The notes below the pieces were generated by a model. That model was not told the origin of the DNA. It did no database searches and was given only the letters and a program-made list of their open reading frames with translations. DNA of 64,000 nucleotides from Valencia hispanica. Taxonomy: Eukaryota; Chordata; Actinopteri; Cyprinodontiformes; Valenciidae. Each line of letters begins with the position of its first letter. The stretch's first letter is position 1. A program made the translations under genes and the position numbers. The stretch spans positions 59,195,130-59,259,129 of the forward strand of contig OY747706.1 in assembly GCA_963556495.2 (NCBI GenBank), written 5' to 3'. Shown piece after piece: positions 1 to 11,817 of the stretch.

Positions 1-3000
1 CAAATTTATTAGTCCTCCAAAACACTGACAACCCAGGGTCCAGACCAGGAAGCAGAGTCGTAGTTTAACCCACCTCTCTGCTGCTTCTGTACTGTTACCC
101 ACCCATTACCCTATAGAAACAGTGTCTTGCCCACGGCCAAAATTAAATGGATTAAAAGTTAAGCCAACAAAAGCAAATTATGGAAATCTCATAAAAATAA
201 ATACAACTTTGACTGAACAGAAAAATAAATCTATTAAATGTGGTTTATTAAACATAAGATATCTCTCCTCAAAGACTTTGTTAGTAAAGGACTTGATTTG
301 TGATAATCACCTTGATTTCCTTTGTCTCACAGAAACCTGGTTGCAGCAGGAGGATTATGTCAGTATAAATGAGTCAACTCCTTCCAGTCATTTAAATTTT
401 CACATTCCTAGAAATACTGGGCGAGGAGGAGGAGTTGCAACCATTTTTTGTTCTGATTTACTAATTAGTCCCAGACCAATTGATAGCCACAGTTCTTTTG
501 AACATCTAACCCTTAATTTTCCTCATCCAAGTTGCAAAACATTAAGACCATTTTTGTTTGTGGTTTTGTATCGTCCACCAGACCCTTACTCTCAATTCTT
601 GGATCAGATCTCACATTTTTTATCTGATTTAGTATTAAATACTGATAGGGTTATTATAGTGGGGGACTTGAATATTCATGTGGATACTGAAAGTGATAGC
701 CTAAATGCAGCCTTTAGTGCTATTTTAGACTCAATTGGCTTTACTCAAAAAGTACAGGGATCGACCCACTCGGGCAAACACACTTTGGACCTTGTACTGA
801 CATACGGTATTGAGTGTGAGGAAATAACAGTCCACCCACATAACCCGGTTCTTTCTGACCACTTCTTAATAACTTTTGAATTTACTTTAACTGACCATTT
901 TAAATCTGAAAGAAAATTTCATTATAGTAGAGCTTTATCAGACAATGCTGTGACAATTTTTAAAGAATCTGTTCCATTCTTACTTTCCTTAGTGTCTCAG
1001 GGTAACAGTGGATGGCAACAATTCTATCTCTAACCCTTCAGAAATTGATGATGTTGTTCACAGCGTTACGTCCTCATTGCGTTTGGCATTAGATAGTGTA
1101 GCCCCCTTAAAAAAGAAAGTGGCTAGCCATAGGAGGCTGACTCCTTGGTTCAACGCAGAGTTGCGTACTTTAAAGCAGAATACTAGGAAGTTGGAGAGAA
1201 AATGGCGCTCTACACACCTAGAGGATTCCTCTTTAACCTGGAATAACAGTCTATTGCTTTATAAAAAGACCCTTCGACAAGCTAGAACAGCATGTTTTTC
1301 ATCATTAATAGAGGCGAATAAAAACAATCCTAGGTTTCTTTTCAGTACAGTTGCCAAACTTACACAGAGGCATAGCTCTGTTGAGCCAACTATTCCCCCA
1401 GCTCTTAGCAGTGATGATTTTATGGGATTCTTCGTAAATAAAATTAATTCTATTAAAAATAAAATCATTGGCATCCTCCCAAACATGATTACTTCTTCCT
1501 CAGTAAATGAGGCAGTATCGGAAAGAACTGTAGATCCTCAGTTGTGCTTAGGCTGTTTTGATTCAGTCGAGCTTTCGGAATTATCAAAAATATTAGCCTC
1601 ATCTAAACCTTCAACTTGTATGTTGGACCCAATCCCAACCAAATTATTTAAAGAAGTGTTCCATTTGGTTCCTGGCCCCATTTTGGATATGATGAATCTA
1701 TCCTTAGTAAACGGATACGTACCACAGGAATTTAAAATAGCTGTAATTAAACCTTTACTCAAGAAACCTTCCCTTGATCAAGATGACTTAGTGAATTACA
1801 GACCTATATCTAACCTTCCTTTCTTATCCAAAGTCCTTGAGAAAATTGTTGCTAATCAAGTCTGTGAGCATTTAAACAATAACGAGCTGTTTGAAGAGTT
1901 TCAGTCAGGTTTTAGAGCTCATCATAGCACTGAAACAGCACTGGTGAAGGTTACTAATGATATTCTCACGGCCTCAGATAATGGACTTGTGTCTGTTCTG
2001 GTTTTGATAGATCTCAGTGCTGCTTTTGACACAGTCGATCATAATATTCTCTTAGAAAGGCTTGAACATGTTGCAGGGATCAAAGGAACAGCACTAGGCT
2101 GGTTTAAATCATATTTGTCTGATAGATTCCAGTTTGTTCATCTAAATGATAAATCTTCTTCACTCTCAAGAGTTACTTGTGGAGTTCCACAGGGTTCTGT
2201 GCTTGGACCAATTCTGTTCACCATATATATGCTCCCAATTGGTAGAATCATTAGACAGCATGGGATAAATTTCCACAGCTATGCAGATGATACACAACTA
2301 TATTTATCCATAAATCCTGATGAACCCAGTCAGTTAGGTAGATTACAGGCATGTCTGGAAGACATAAAAACATGGATGACCCTAAACTTTTTGCTTTTAA
2401 ATTCTGACAAAACAGAAGTTGCTGTCTTTGGACCAGAAGTTCTTAAACAGAAACTTCATCTGGATGGCATTAAATTGGCCCCCAGTAATAACGTAAAGAA
2501 CCTCGGCGTTATTTTTGACCGAGACTTGACATTTAAATCCCATATTAAACAGGTTTCTAGGATTTCTTTCTTTCACCTCCGGAATATTGCTAAAATTAGA
2601 AACATCCTGTCCAGGAGTGATGCTGAGAAACTAGTCCATGCATTTGTTACCTCAAGGCTGGACTACTGTAATTCTTTACTATCAGGTAGTCCACAAAATG
2701 CCATTAAAAGCCTTCAGTTGATCCAAAATGCGGCAGCAAGAGTTCTGATGAATATTAAAAAGAGAGATCACATTTCTCCTGTTTTAGCTTCCCTTCATTG
2801 GCTCCCTGTTAAATCCAGAATAGAATTTAAGATCCTTCTTCTTACATACAAAGCCCTTAATAATCAAGCCCCATCATACATCAGAGATCTAATTGTTCCC
2901 TATGTTCCTAACAGAGCCCTTCGCTCTCAGACTGCAGGTTTACTTGTAATTCCTAGGATTTCTAAAAGTAGAATGGGAGGCAGATCTTTTAGTTGTCAGG

Positions 3001-3828
3001 CTCCTCTCCTGTGGAACCAGCTCCCAGCTTTAGTCCGTGAGGCAGACACTCTGTTTACTTTTAAGGCCAGGCTTAAAACTTTCCTTTTTGATAAAGCTTA
3101 TAGTTAGAGTCGCTTAGGTCATCCTGAGCTATCTCTGTAGTTATGCTGCTATAGGCTTAGACTGCTGGAGGACAGACTTACCAATTTTCTTCACTCTGCT
3201 ACTTCCTTTTCTCCTACGACTCTCCAGTTGTATTACAGTACATTCTGTTATTTCGACTGTTAACTTTGTTTTCTCTCAGTGTTTTTCTCTCCATAGAAGA
3301 TATACCTGGTCTGGTATCCTGCTTGGCTGCAATGCCCTGTTGGACGGGGGGCATCGACTGGGATGATCCCCCCAGTAACTGAACATCCACTGTGTCCTGT
3401 TATTAACTTTTTACTTTCTGTAACATAGAAAGTTCTCTTATATCAGATCTTCTGTTCCTTCTGTGTTTCTGCTCTGTCTTCTCAAACCCCCAGACGATCG
3501 TGGCAGATGGCCGCTCCTACTGAGTCTGGTTCTGTTGGAGGTTTCTTCCTGTTAAAGGGGAGTTTTTCCTCTCCACCGTCGCTACATGCTTGCTCAGTAT
3601 GAGGGATTGCTGAAGGATTGCTGTGGTTGGAAAGTCTGCATCAACGGGGCCCAACCTCACGCCAATGACTGACGCAATCTGCTGGGATTTCTTAAATAGG
3701 AAACTTTTTAACTGATTGGAATGTTTGTATAAATGTATTGAAATGACTTCTTGTTAAGTGCCTTGAGATGACATCTGTTGTGAATTGGCACTATATAAAT
3801 AAACTGAATTGAAAATTGAATTGAATTC
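1..3828 (+). mobile_element. L2-family LINE, copy A1 (5' part outside window)
   Basis: This is a non-LTR retrotransposon of the L2 type. The first bases match the sequence between ORF1 and ORF2 of the complete copy at 11111-16053, so ORF1 and the 5' UTR lie outside the window. ORF2 runs 122-3107, followed by a 0.7-kb 3' UTR that ends in the typical L2-A tail of short TGAA/ATTGAA units at about 3785-3828. The next sequence (from 3829) is a different L2 family in the same orientation. The protein is almost identical to copies A2 and A3, so these are recent sister copies. Confidence 0.92.
122..3107 (+). pseudogene. L2-A ORF2 (endonuclease-reverse transcriptase), frameshifted
   Basis: This reading frame encodes the APE-type endonuclease and reverse transcriptase that copy the LINE RNA into a nicked target. 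The endonuclease part shows TETWL, RGGG, YRPP, VGDLNIH and LSDH. The RT part shows AFDTVDH (motif A), [10 protein letters not shown] (motif B) and YADD (codons at 2280-2291). The C-terminus has the L2-typical [18 protein letters not shown] block. Compared with copy A2, two bases are lost near 1007, which breaks the frame between endonuclease and RT. A 15-bp in-frame deletion near 2452 removes five residues after KQKL. The element is therefore not functional although most of the protein is intact. Confidence 0.9.
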
Positions 3829-5057
3829 ATAATGTCCTAGAGAAATTTCTGTCTGGTTTTAGGGTGAACCACAGCACAGAGACAGCTCTTTTAAAATTTT
3901 TAAATGATTTTAGATTAAATTATGATGCTCAGAAGGTGACAGTGTTGGTTCTACTGGATCTAAGCGCTGCCTTTGATACAGTAGACCACACTATTCTTTC
4001 AACTCGTTTAAAACAGATTGGCCTCTCTGGTGCTGTTAATAAATGGTTCACATCCTATCTCACAGACAGGACTTTTATGGTAAGTTTAGATACCTGCTCC
4101 TCTAAGGTCCACAAGATCACATGTGGTGTGCCCCAGGGTTCGATTTTAGGCCCAGTGCTTTATAACCTTTATATGCTCCCTCTTGGCAGCGTCATCAGAA
4201 GACATGGAGTCAACTTTCACAGTTATGCTGATGATACACAGCTGTACATCTCCATGTCTCCCGATGACACACTGCCAATGGATGCACTTTTTAACTGCAT
4301 TTTAGACATTAAATCCTGGATGGCAGAAAACTTTCTCTAACTCAACCAGGACAAAACTGAAGTTTCAGTCATTGGTCCTGAGGCTCAGAAAGATAAGGTT
4401 TTACCAAAACTACAATCACTGTCTTTTAATCCTTCTCTACAAGTGAAGAACTTGGGCGTGATTTTTGACTCTGAACTGACTTTTATTCCTCACATAAAAA
4501 ATATTACTAAAATAGCTTTTTATCACTTAAAGAACATCGCCAGAGTCCGCCCCATTCTCTCTCTGGCCAATACGGAGACGCTGATGCATGCTTTTATCAC
4601 CAGTAGGATTGATTACTGTAATGCCCTGCGTTCTGGTCTTCCCAAAAAGTATATCTCAGGTTTACAGCTTTTACAAAATTCAGCAGCACGTGTCCTGACT
4701 AAGACCAAGAGGCGGGAACACATTACACCCGTCTTAAAATCACTGCATTGGCTCCCCGTATGTTTTAGGATCGATTTTAAGAGTCTTTTAATAATTTTTA
4801 AGTGTCTTAATGGTGTTGGGCCTTCTTATCTTTCGGAATTGCTTTTACCGTATGAACCTTCACGGTCTCTGCGCTCCTCTGGCAGCCGTCTCCTTGTCAC
4901 CCCCAAAGTCAGGACACACACTCATGGTGAGGCGTCTTTCTGTTATTATGGCCCTCACCTCTGGAACAGGCTGCCAGAGGACCTCAGGGCCGCAGAGAAC
5001 GTTCATTTTTTTTAAGAGCAGGCTCAAGACACACTTTTTTAATATAGCTTTTAACTG
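3829..5057 (+). pseudogene. L2-B reverse transcriptase fragment
   Basis: The fragment covers the RT palm and thumb: AFDTVDH (motif A), [10 protein letters not shown] (motif B), [10 protein letters not shown] (YADD at 4224-4235), then VKNLGVIFDSELTF and the C-terminal HITPVLKSLHWLPV block. A TAA at 4338-4340 interrupts the frame just after the YADD region (a glutamine codon would fit there). A run of T near 5010 causes a frameshift in the last 20 codons. There is no endonuclease domain, so this is a dead, 5'-truncated copy. Confidence 0.85.
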
Positions 5058-5640
5058 ATTATTATTTATTAAATCTGTTTAATTACTCTGCATGTTTTGA
5101 TTGAATTTCTTTTTAGCTTTTAGCTGGCTATTTATCAAATATTGTTTATCTGCTTTGTATATTTATTTGTTCATATCTTATAATTGTTTTAATTTTAATA
5201 TTTTAATTTATTTTAGTCTTCCTTCCAGTGTTTCCTCCGTGGGCGCCCTCTGCCTCGGGGGCGGTGGTCGGCTGTGGCTGTCTTGGTGCTCTCCAGGTGG
5301 TGCTTGGGTGGAGAAGGGGGTACCAGCCCTCCCTCCTCTGGGCTCCCTGGGTCAGTGCCTTGGCTGCTGCTGTTGACCTGCTGCTGCCAATGTAGATGGC
5401 TCCCATGATGACGTTTCCTGGCTCATCTGTACTCAGCCCGTTTTGGTTTTGTCTATTGTTGCTTATACGTGTGTGTGTGCATGGGAGATGGGGGGTTATA
5501 GTTGTGGTGATGTTTTTTACTTTTGGGTTTTGGGAAAGGGGGGGGGGGGGGGGGCAATTGTGGGTCATTTTAATCTGTAAAGCACTTTGAGAAACTTTGT
5601 TGTGGTTTGAAAAGCGCTTTATAAATAAAGTTTCATTTGA
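3829..5640 (+). mobile_element. L2-family LINE, family B, 5'-truncated
   Basis: A second L2-like family starts directly after the A1 tail, inside the RT domain. Its protein is clearly related to family A but differs at many positions. The 3' UTR (about 5060-5640) contains a run of 16 or so G at about 5540 and ends with an AATAAAG-like motif near 5624. A minus-strand copy of the same family lies at 26158-27290. Confidence 0.82.
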
Positions 5641-6485
5641 TAAAACAATGATCAGAATATCCTACCTGTTAAATTTCAGTATTTTAATTTACGTTGTGTG
5701 ACGTATATTGTTCTGCGCCTGTGCACTGTCTCAAGGTAGGATGGATAGTCGGGTCAGATCAGACAAATGCTAGGAAACCATTAGATTATTTTAAGAATAA
5801 AAACATATTATTTTCCCATTACCTCGTCGGAGTGGCACTTATTTCCATTTAGTGTCCTAAAAGCAGCGTTGAACAGCATGCATAACATCTCAACTGCTTC
5901 CATCCGCCAATCATCAGTTAAAACCCAGCGCCCCATGACTGTGGGCCAACAGAGTGACTGTTAATTCTGTAGATGACTGATAACTCTTGAAATCTGTTAT
6001 TAGTTTGTAAAGCAGCTAATGAATATATACCAAGCCAGTAAGACGTAGAGCAGATAGCAGTATTATTACTCAAAAATATTAAAATGTATAGTATGATTCT
6101 AAGCACAAATAGCCCACAGAATACACCGCAAACTCAACGACTAATTAATGGGTCTTGTTTAGATGCAGTATATCACAGAAGTAAAACCTAAAAACCCAAA
6201 TCTGAAACAAGTAGCTTAAGAAAAGCCTTAAAATATTTTGAATAAAAATTAGCAAGTAATTGAAATAATTCTAATAAAAGTCACTGTAAACTTAAAAAAA
6301 TAAATAAAACGGGCGAAATGGAACTTCTAGGTAGGAATTCTCGATGACAGATTTGCTTAGTAAGCGAATTGTGATGTAACATCGAAGTAGCACGGATTGA
6401 GGGGTAGCACAGATAGTCGGAACACCGGAAATATTTAACACACTGTCAACGGTAGGTAAAACGATAAGGGGTTAAATAAAAACGG
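5641..6485. other. Unassigned AT-rich stretch
   Basis: I see no gene, no clear terminal repeat and no coding frame longer than about 60 codons. The composition is AT-rich. It separates the L2-B tail from the LINE starting near 6486, whose 5' UTR may reach into it. Confidence 0.4.
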
Positions 6486-6599
6486 GGCCCCCCCAGCTAA
6501 ATTGCGCTGGGACTGGGTCTGCGCTGGATTATTTTGTTTGGACGTTTGACACGGATTTTACTTTTTTGTACTTCACAACCCGGAGGACCAGTCAGCATC

Positions 6600-7277
6600 A
6601 TGGCAACAAAAGAGGTAAAAAAGGGCATTGAAGAATTCAAAGTTTCCATGAATATGATGGTACTGCAACTGGAATATATCTCAGAACAACAGGAAACTAC
6701 CATGAACATAATGAAGAAAATTCAGGATCTGAGGGAGATGAATCAGCAACAACAGAACAGTATTAACTTTCTGAAAGCACGAGTGGCAGATTTGGACAAT
6801 ACACTCACATAAATGATGTGATTATTTCTGGAGTTCCAATTAGGCCTCGCTCATATGCCCATGCCCTGAGGGGAACGCATGCTGAGGAGACTGAGAATAC
6901 AGAGGATACTTTAACTGAGACCCAGGTCACCTTGTATCTTCAGAGTAAAGGTATCACTATGGACAGGAACAACATTGAAGCTTGCCACACTCTACAGTCC
7001 CAGAATCCAGAGGTTAAGTCGTTAGTTATTATGAGATTTGCTAATAGGAAGAACAAGATGGATTTATTAAAGCAGGCTAAAAAAATTAAAAAGAACAAAT
7101 GTTTATATTAATGAGCACCTCACTGAAGTAAACGCAGAGCTGGCTAAAAGAGCAAGGGTTCTCAAAAAACGGGAGCAAATTCAGTCTACATGGACCACTA
7201 ACTGCAAGGTATTTGTCAAGACGAATGGCTCACCAGATGATGCACGGGTTAACTGCATTAGGAATTCCGAGCAGTAA
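6600..7277 (+). pseudogene. LINE ORF1 (coiled-coil RNA-binding protein), frameshifted
   Basis: The likely start ATG is at 6600. The first 60 residues form a predicted coiled coil (MATKEVKKGIEEFKVSMN onwards, rich in E, K, L and Q). Then come IISGVPIRPRSYA, ACHTLQ, LVIMRFANRKNKMDLL and INEHLTEVNAELAKRAR, a pattern I associate with ORF1 proteins of fish LINEs that bind the element RNA. The frame shifts near 6805 and near 7105, and the stop is TAA at 7275-7277. The encoded protein would be about 225 residues if intact. Confidence 0.7.
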
Positions 7278-7754
7278 GAAAGACTGGGAAATATAGTTAA
7301 TGAATAATGAGTAATGAATGAAGTAACATAGTATAGGTAGTTCAGATCTAGACCTTTCAATAAGGACAAAAGTAATCGACCTGGACTTTAAATACTCAAA
7401 ATTTGATTTACAGAAAACTGAGAACGATATAGACCCTGAAGAAAACTTTTTAACAGAACTGTTAATGAGTGTCAGTACTACACAGAGGATCTTCACAATT
7501 TTAAATTCAAAAACGTTATGCCTTTCTCAATTATGGTAACTTTATGGTAACTTTGACCAGATCCATTGCTACTTAAAGCAGTTCAAAACCCTTCAATGTC
7601 ATTCTATTAACAGAAACATGGATTCATAATGATAGAGGTATGGAGTGTTTCATTGAAGGTTATGAGTTCATATATATGAACAGAAGAAATAAGCATGGTG
7701 GGGGGTAGCTATGTTTGTGGATGTAAACTTTATTCATAAAGTAATTGAAAATAT

Positions 7755-7865
7755 TGGTTGATTGGAATGTTTGAATGAATGTATTGAAATTACTTCTTGT
7801 TAAGTGCCTTGAGATGACATCTGTTGTGAATTGGCGCTATATAAATAAACTGAATTGAATTGAAT
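7755..7865 (+). mobile_element. L2-A 3'-terminal fragment (about 111 bp)
   Basis: This piece matches the last 110 bases of L2-A, including the sequence around GCGCTATATAAATAAACTG and the GAATT-repeat tail. It sits inside the endonuclease frame of the host LINE. Copies of GAAAATAT flank it (about 7747-7754 and 7868-7875), consistent with a target-site duplication. It is a severely 5'-truncated insertion. Confidence 0.85.
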
Positions 7866-8607
7866 TGAAAATATGACTATGGTGGTGGATGATTTACTTG
7901 ATGCCTTATTTAAAAAATTGCAAGTGAAAAAAAAGAAAATATTATTGTAAGTTGTATTTATAGGACACTTGGCGCTAATATAGATGTTCTTTCTAATTGG
8001 ATGGAGGAGCACTTCTCAGGCACAAATCAGAAAGTTATGTTTGTTGTGGGAGACCTTAATATCGATCTTTCAAATCCAAATAATCATAAAAAGACTGACG
8101 ATTTTATAAACACTTTATTTAGTATAGGTCTGCATCCTCTTATAACTAAACCAAGTAAAATTACAACTCATAGTGCTACTCTAATTGATAATATCTTTTC
8201 TAATGAAATAGACGGTGATACAGTCAGTGGATTAATGATAAATGATATTAGGGATCACCTTCCAGTTTTTGTAATACATACAAATGAACATAAAAAATGA
8301 AAAGGGAAAATATGTATTGGTTTAGAAGGGTAAAAAAAGAGAAAACTATTGAGGAATTTAAAAATAAGCTTTTATCACAGGATTGGAGCATTATATAGAG
8401 ATAAAGACACTAATAAGGCATGTGATGAGTTTGTGAGAATACTTTTAAAAGTTTATCATACAAATTGTCCAATGAAATAGTATTATAAAAACAGAAAGTC
8501 CAAAGGAAACCCATGGATGTCTAAGGACTTGCAAGTTACAAAAGATTTATAAAAAACAGAACAAAAGAAGGTGAGGAAAAATATAAAAATAAATCGACAG
8601 GTATCAC

Positions 8608-8945
8608 TTCGCTCTCAGACTTCAGGTTTACTTGTAGTTCCTAGGATTTCTAAAAGTAGAATGGGAGGCAGATCTTTTAGTTATCAAGCTCCTCTCCTGT
8701 GAAACCAGCTCCCAGCTTTAGTCTGTGAGGCAGACACTTACTTTTAAGGCCAGGCTTAAAACTTTTTGATAAAGCTCATAGTTAGAGTGGCTTAGGTAAG
8801 CCTGAGCTATCTCTGTAGTTATGCTGCTATAGGCTTAGACTGCTGGAGGACAGACTTACCAATGTATTGAAATGACTTCTTGTTAAGTGCCTTGAGATGA
8901 CATCTGTTGTGAATTGGCGCTATATAAATAAACTGAATTGAATTG
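8608..8945 (+). mobile_element. L2-A 3' fragment (about 340 bp) with internal deletion
   Basis: It starts within the ORF2 C-terminal codons (SQTSGLLVVPRISKSRMGG), keeps the ORF end, and jumps from the early 3' UTR (near 8860) to the last 90 bases of the element. An internal deletion of most of the 3' UTR is therefore present. It lies within the decayed LINE at 6486-10075. Confidence 0.85.
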
Positions 8946-10075
8946 AAATGAACTTCACACCCGCCCTTTGATTTAATTGATGAAACCACTAAGGCTGTGG
9001 ACAGCAAGAAATAAGAAATAGGATTTTATTTGGACAATAGCAAAGCATTTGACACAATAAATCATAATATATTAATTAATAAGTTAGAACAGTATGGGAT
9101 TGGTGGGGTAGCCCTACAGTGGGTTACCAGTTATTTAAAAAATAGAAAACAATGTGTATGTATGAAAATAGGTGATTACCAGTCGAGTTGTGAAGGAATT
9201 GTGTGTGGTTTACCTCAAGGGTCCATTCTGGGTCCAAAATTGTTCAATATGTACATAAGCAACATTTGAGTCGTTTATGTAGTTGAGTAAAAGCAAAATT
9301 ATGATATTTGGCCATTGTAATTCCAATGCCCAGGAAGCAATTCAGATAGAGGGGGTTATTATACAGTGAGTGTATGAAATCTAATTCTTTGGAGTTATTA
9401 TAGATGACAGAATTACTTGGAAATCCTACATTAAATATATAGGGACAAAAATTTCAAGAAGCATTTCAATAATAGTAAAAGTAAAGGACTTTTTAGGTAG
9501 CAACGCCCTCCATACCTTATACTGTTCTCAGGTTTTGCCTTATTTAAATTATTGTACTGTGGTATGAGGTAGTACTTATAGAAACACGCATTAGTAATGC
9601 TGCAAAAAAAGAGTGGTCTGATTAATTCAAAAAGTTGGATTTTTGGACCACACAAACTCATTATTTTTTTAAATCAAAGATCACTAAGTTTTGTGACATT
9701 GTTAAGTTCCGAACAGTGCAGATGTTAAACATTGCAAGGTACAAATTGTTACCAAGCCAAATACAAAGAAGGTTCCAAGAACGTTATGGTATGTATGTGG
9801 TATTATCCCCGGATTATATACGGTATGTTATGAATTACGAGATGAATTAAACTTCAGGAATCAGAAACATAACACAACTCTGAAAAGTTTTAGCCCAACA
9901 GTTAATGAGGTACAATTGTCGAATAATATGGACACAGAGATAAAATGAAGTTCAAACATCAACTTGTTCAAATATAAATACAAACTACAGATTATTGAAA
10001 AATATAGTGAAGAGGAAATGAGTCGTCACTAGGAGGAGCTGTAGGATCAATTTATATATCCTTAATAAATGAAGA

Positions 10076-10690
10076 GTGTTGTTGCTCTAATCGGTTGTCA
10101 TTCTATTGCTCAAAATTGTAAATTGAAATATAGGGCAGGCGAGCTATGGATCTGTTGAGAGGGACCACCTCCAAACGGGTTAATAAACCCTCGTCTGCAC
10201 CACACAGCATAGGAACATCATCTACAAAAGCATCTGTTAGGATAGCTGGGTGGGGGTTTGTTGATGGGGAGCTACTGCCTTCTTCAACTGGCCTACTCTT
10301 CACCCTGGCTTTTTAATGTGCTACACGATGTAGGGTGTATACTATACCCTGTACATAATACAAAAAGGAAAAACCAAAAGTAAGGTAAATATACACAACT
10401 TAATTACAAAAAAAATTAATTCAATATCATACTGTGGATGGTAATGACAACTGGGAAGTAGCAAGATCATTGAGTATAAAATGGATTTTAGTGTGCCTTT
10501 TTTTGACTCAAATTTAGTGAATTTAGTGACTTTGGTAATGTTACTATTTGTTTGGCATTGGTAACAATTTGAGACAAACACAGTAATGATCGCTTTTTGT
10601 TGTTTGTACTCGCTTATTTCTTAACAGGATCAGTGTAAAAAGTGCCTTGTAAACTTGGTCTGTTAAAAAAGCCGATTTGGTGTGATGTTT
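10076..10690. other. Unassigned stretch with a short minus-strand frame
   Basis: No known gene is visible. A 66-codon minus-strand frame (10103-10303) encodes a peptide with VDDVPMLCGADEGLLTRLEV. I do not recognise it and it has no start context worth trusting. The remainder is AT-rich. Confidence 0.3.
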
Positions 10691-10918
10691 TTTTTATTGT
10701 TTAATTATTTAGCTGTTGTTCCTTTGTTACTGTTTTGTTCTTTTGCACTATATTAGTTTGTTTTTAATCATTACATTGCACTATATTCCTTGTTTTGACT
10801 GTGAAAGGAAAAAAATATTGGTTTTATTTTGGGGGTGGGCGTTTTTATCCCTTTTGTTTCAGCCCACTCCTTTTGAGCACATGGACTGCTCAAATAAACA
10901 ATAAACAATCAATCTCAG
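10691..10918 (+). mobile_element. Probable LINE 3' terminus with AATC-type tail
   Basis: The segment is T-rich, then has GGGGGTGGGCG, a terminal AATAAACAATAAACAATCAATC and then abruptly enters the L1 endonuclease frame at about 10916. This looks like the 3' end of a plus-strand LINE, possibly the element at 6486, inserted into the L1 copy. The link is inferred from position only. Confidence 0.35.
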
Positions 10919-11110
10919 AGGCCGTAAACTGCACCCTTTTGCTTATTAAAATAACCACCCCCCTGGCTTTCGAATTAAACAAATTCCTGTTCCCACCCAC
11001 GGACACATGAGCCTAACATGATCCCTATTCCGCGAATGGGTCTCTTGCAAAAAACATTGCATCACTTTTTAGACGTTTTAGATCTAAAAAATATTTTAGA
11101 TTGTTTAATT
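10916..11110 (-). pseudogene. L1 ORF2 endonuclease, downstream half
   Basis: The minus strand reads LKRLKSDAMFF and, after a frameshift, FNSKARGVVILISKRVQF, both typical of the L1 endonuclease. The expected QETH box is damaged. The fragment ends where a plus-strand LINE tail abuts near 10916. Confidence 0.75.
11103..11110. repeat. Target-site duplication of L2-A2 (3' side)
   Basis: GTTTAATT at 11103-11110 is repeated at 16054-16061 on the far side of the L2 element. Removing one copy plus the L2 restores an L1-type reading frame across the junction. Confidence 0.8.
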
Positions 11111-11817
11111 CAATTCAATTCAGTTTATTTATATAGCGCCAATTCACAACAGATGTCATCTCAAAGCACTTAACAAGAAGTCATTTCAATACATTTATAC
11201 AAACATTCCAATCAGTTAAAGTTTCCTATTTAAGCAATCCCAGCAGAGTGCGTCAGTCATTGGCGTGAGGTTGGGCCCCGTTGATGCAGACTTTCCAACC
11301 ACAGCAATCCTTCAGCAATCCCTCATACTGAGCAAGCATGTAGCGACGGTGGAGAGGAAAAACTCCCCTTTAACAGGAAGAAACCTCCAACAGAACCAAG
11401 CTATGTAGGAGCGGCAATCTGCCACGACCGTCTGGGGGTTTGAGAAGACAGAGCAGAAACACAGAAGGAACAGATGATCTGATATAAGAGCACTTTCTAT
11501 GTTACAGAAAGTAAAAAGTTAATAACAGGACACAGTGGATGTTCAGTTACTGGGAGGATCATCCCAGTCGATGCCTCCCGTCCAACAGGGCATTGCAGCC
11601 AAGCAGGATACCAGACCAGGTATATCTTCTATGGAGAGAAAAACACTGAGAGAAAACAAAGTTAACAGTCGAAATAACAGAATGAACTGTAATACAACTG
11701 GAGAGTCGTAGGAGAAAAGGAAGTAGCAGAGTGAAGAAAATTGGTAAGTCTGTCCTCCAGCAGTCTAAGCCTATAGCAGCATAACTACAGAGATAGCTCA
11801 GGATGACCTTAGCCACT

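Larger units (their letters stand above)
7510..10050 (+). pseudogene. LINE ORF2 remnant (endonuclease and RT), heavily broken
   Basis: Endonuclease pieces are visible: LTETW-like text near 7605, then FVVGDLNIDL, THSATLIDNIF and DIRDHLPVF at 8040-8270. RT pieces follow at 9030-9269: DNSKAFDTINHNIL (motif A) and [10 protein letters not shown] (motif B). Further traces are FFGVIIDDRITW near 9385 and SKITKFCDIVKFRTVQM near 9675. YADD is deleted. Many stops and shifts are present, and an 11-12-bp tandem duplication lies near 7533-7556. The copy is clearly dead. Confidence 0.7.
6486..10075 (+). mobile_element. Decayed two-ORF LINE (I/Nimb- or CR1-like, family uncertain)
   Basis: This LINE has a coiled-coil ORF1 (6600-7277) and an endonuclease-RT ORF2 (about 7510-10050). 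It is interrupted by L2-A 3' fragments at 7755-7865 and 8608-8945. Coding similarity continues on both sides of the first insertion (FVDVNF before, TMVVDDLLDALF after), which shows that the L2 piece is secondary. The second insertion is accompanied by loss of the RT finger region. A further gap after 9269 removes the YADD box. The clade cannot be settled from motifs alone. Confidence 0.72.
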
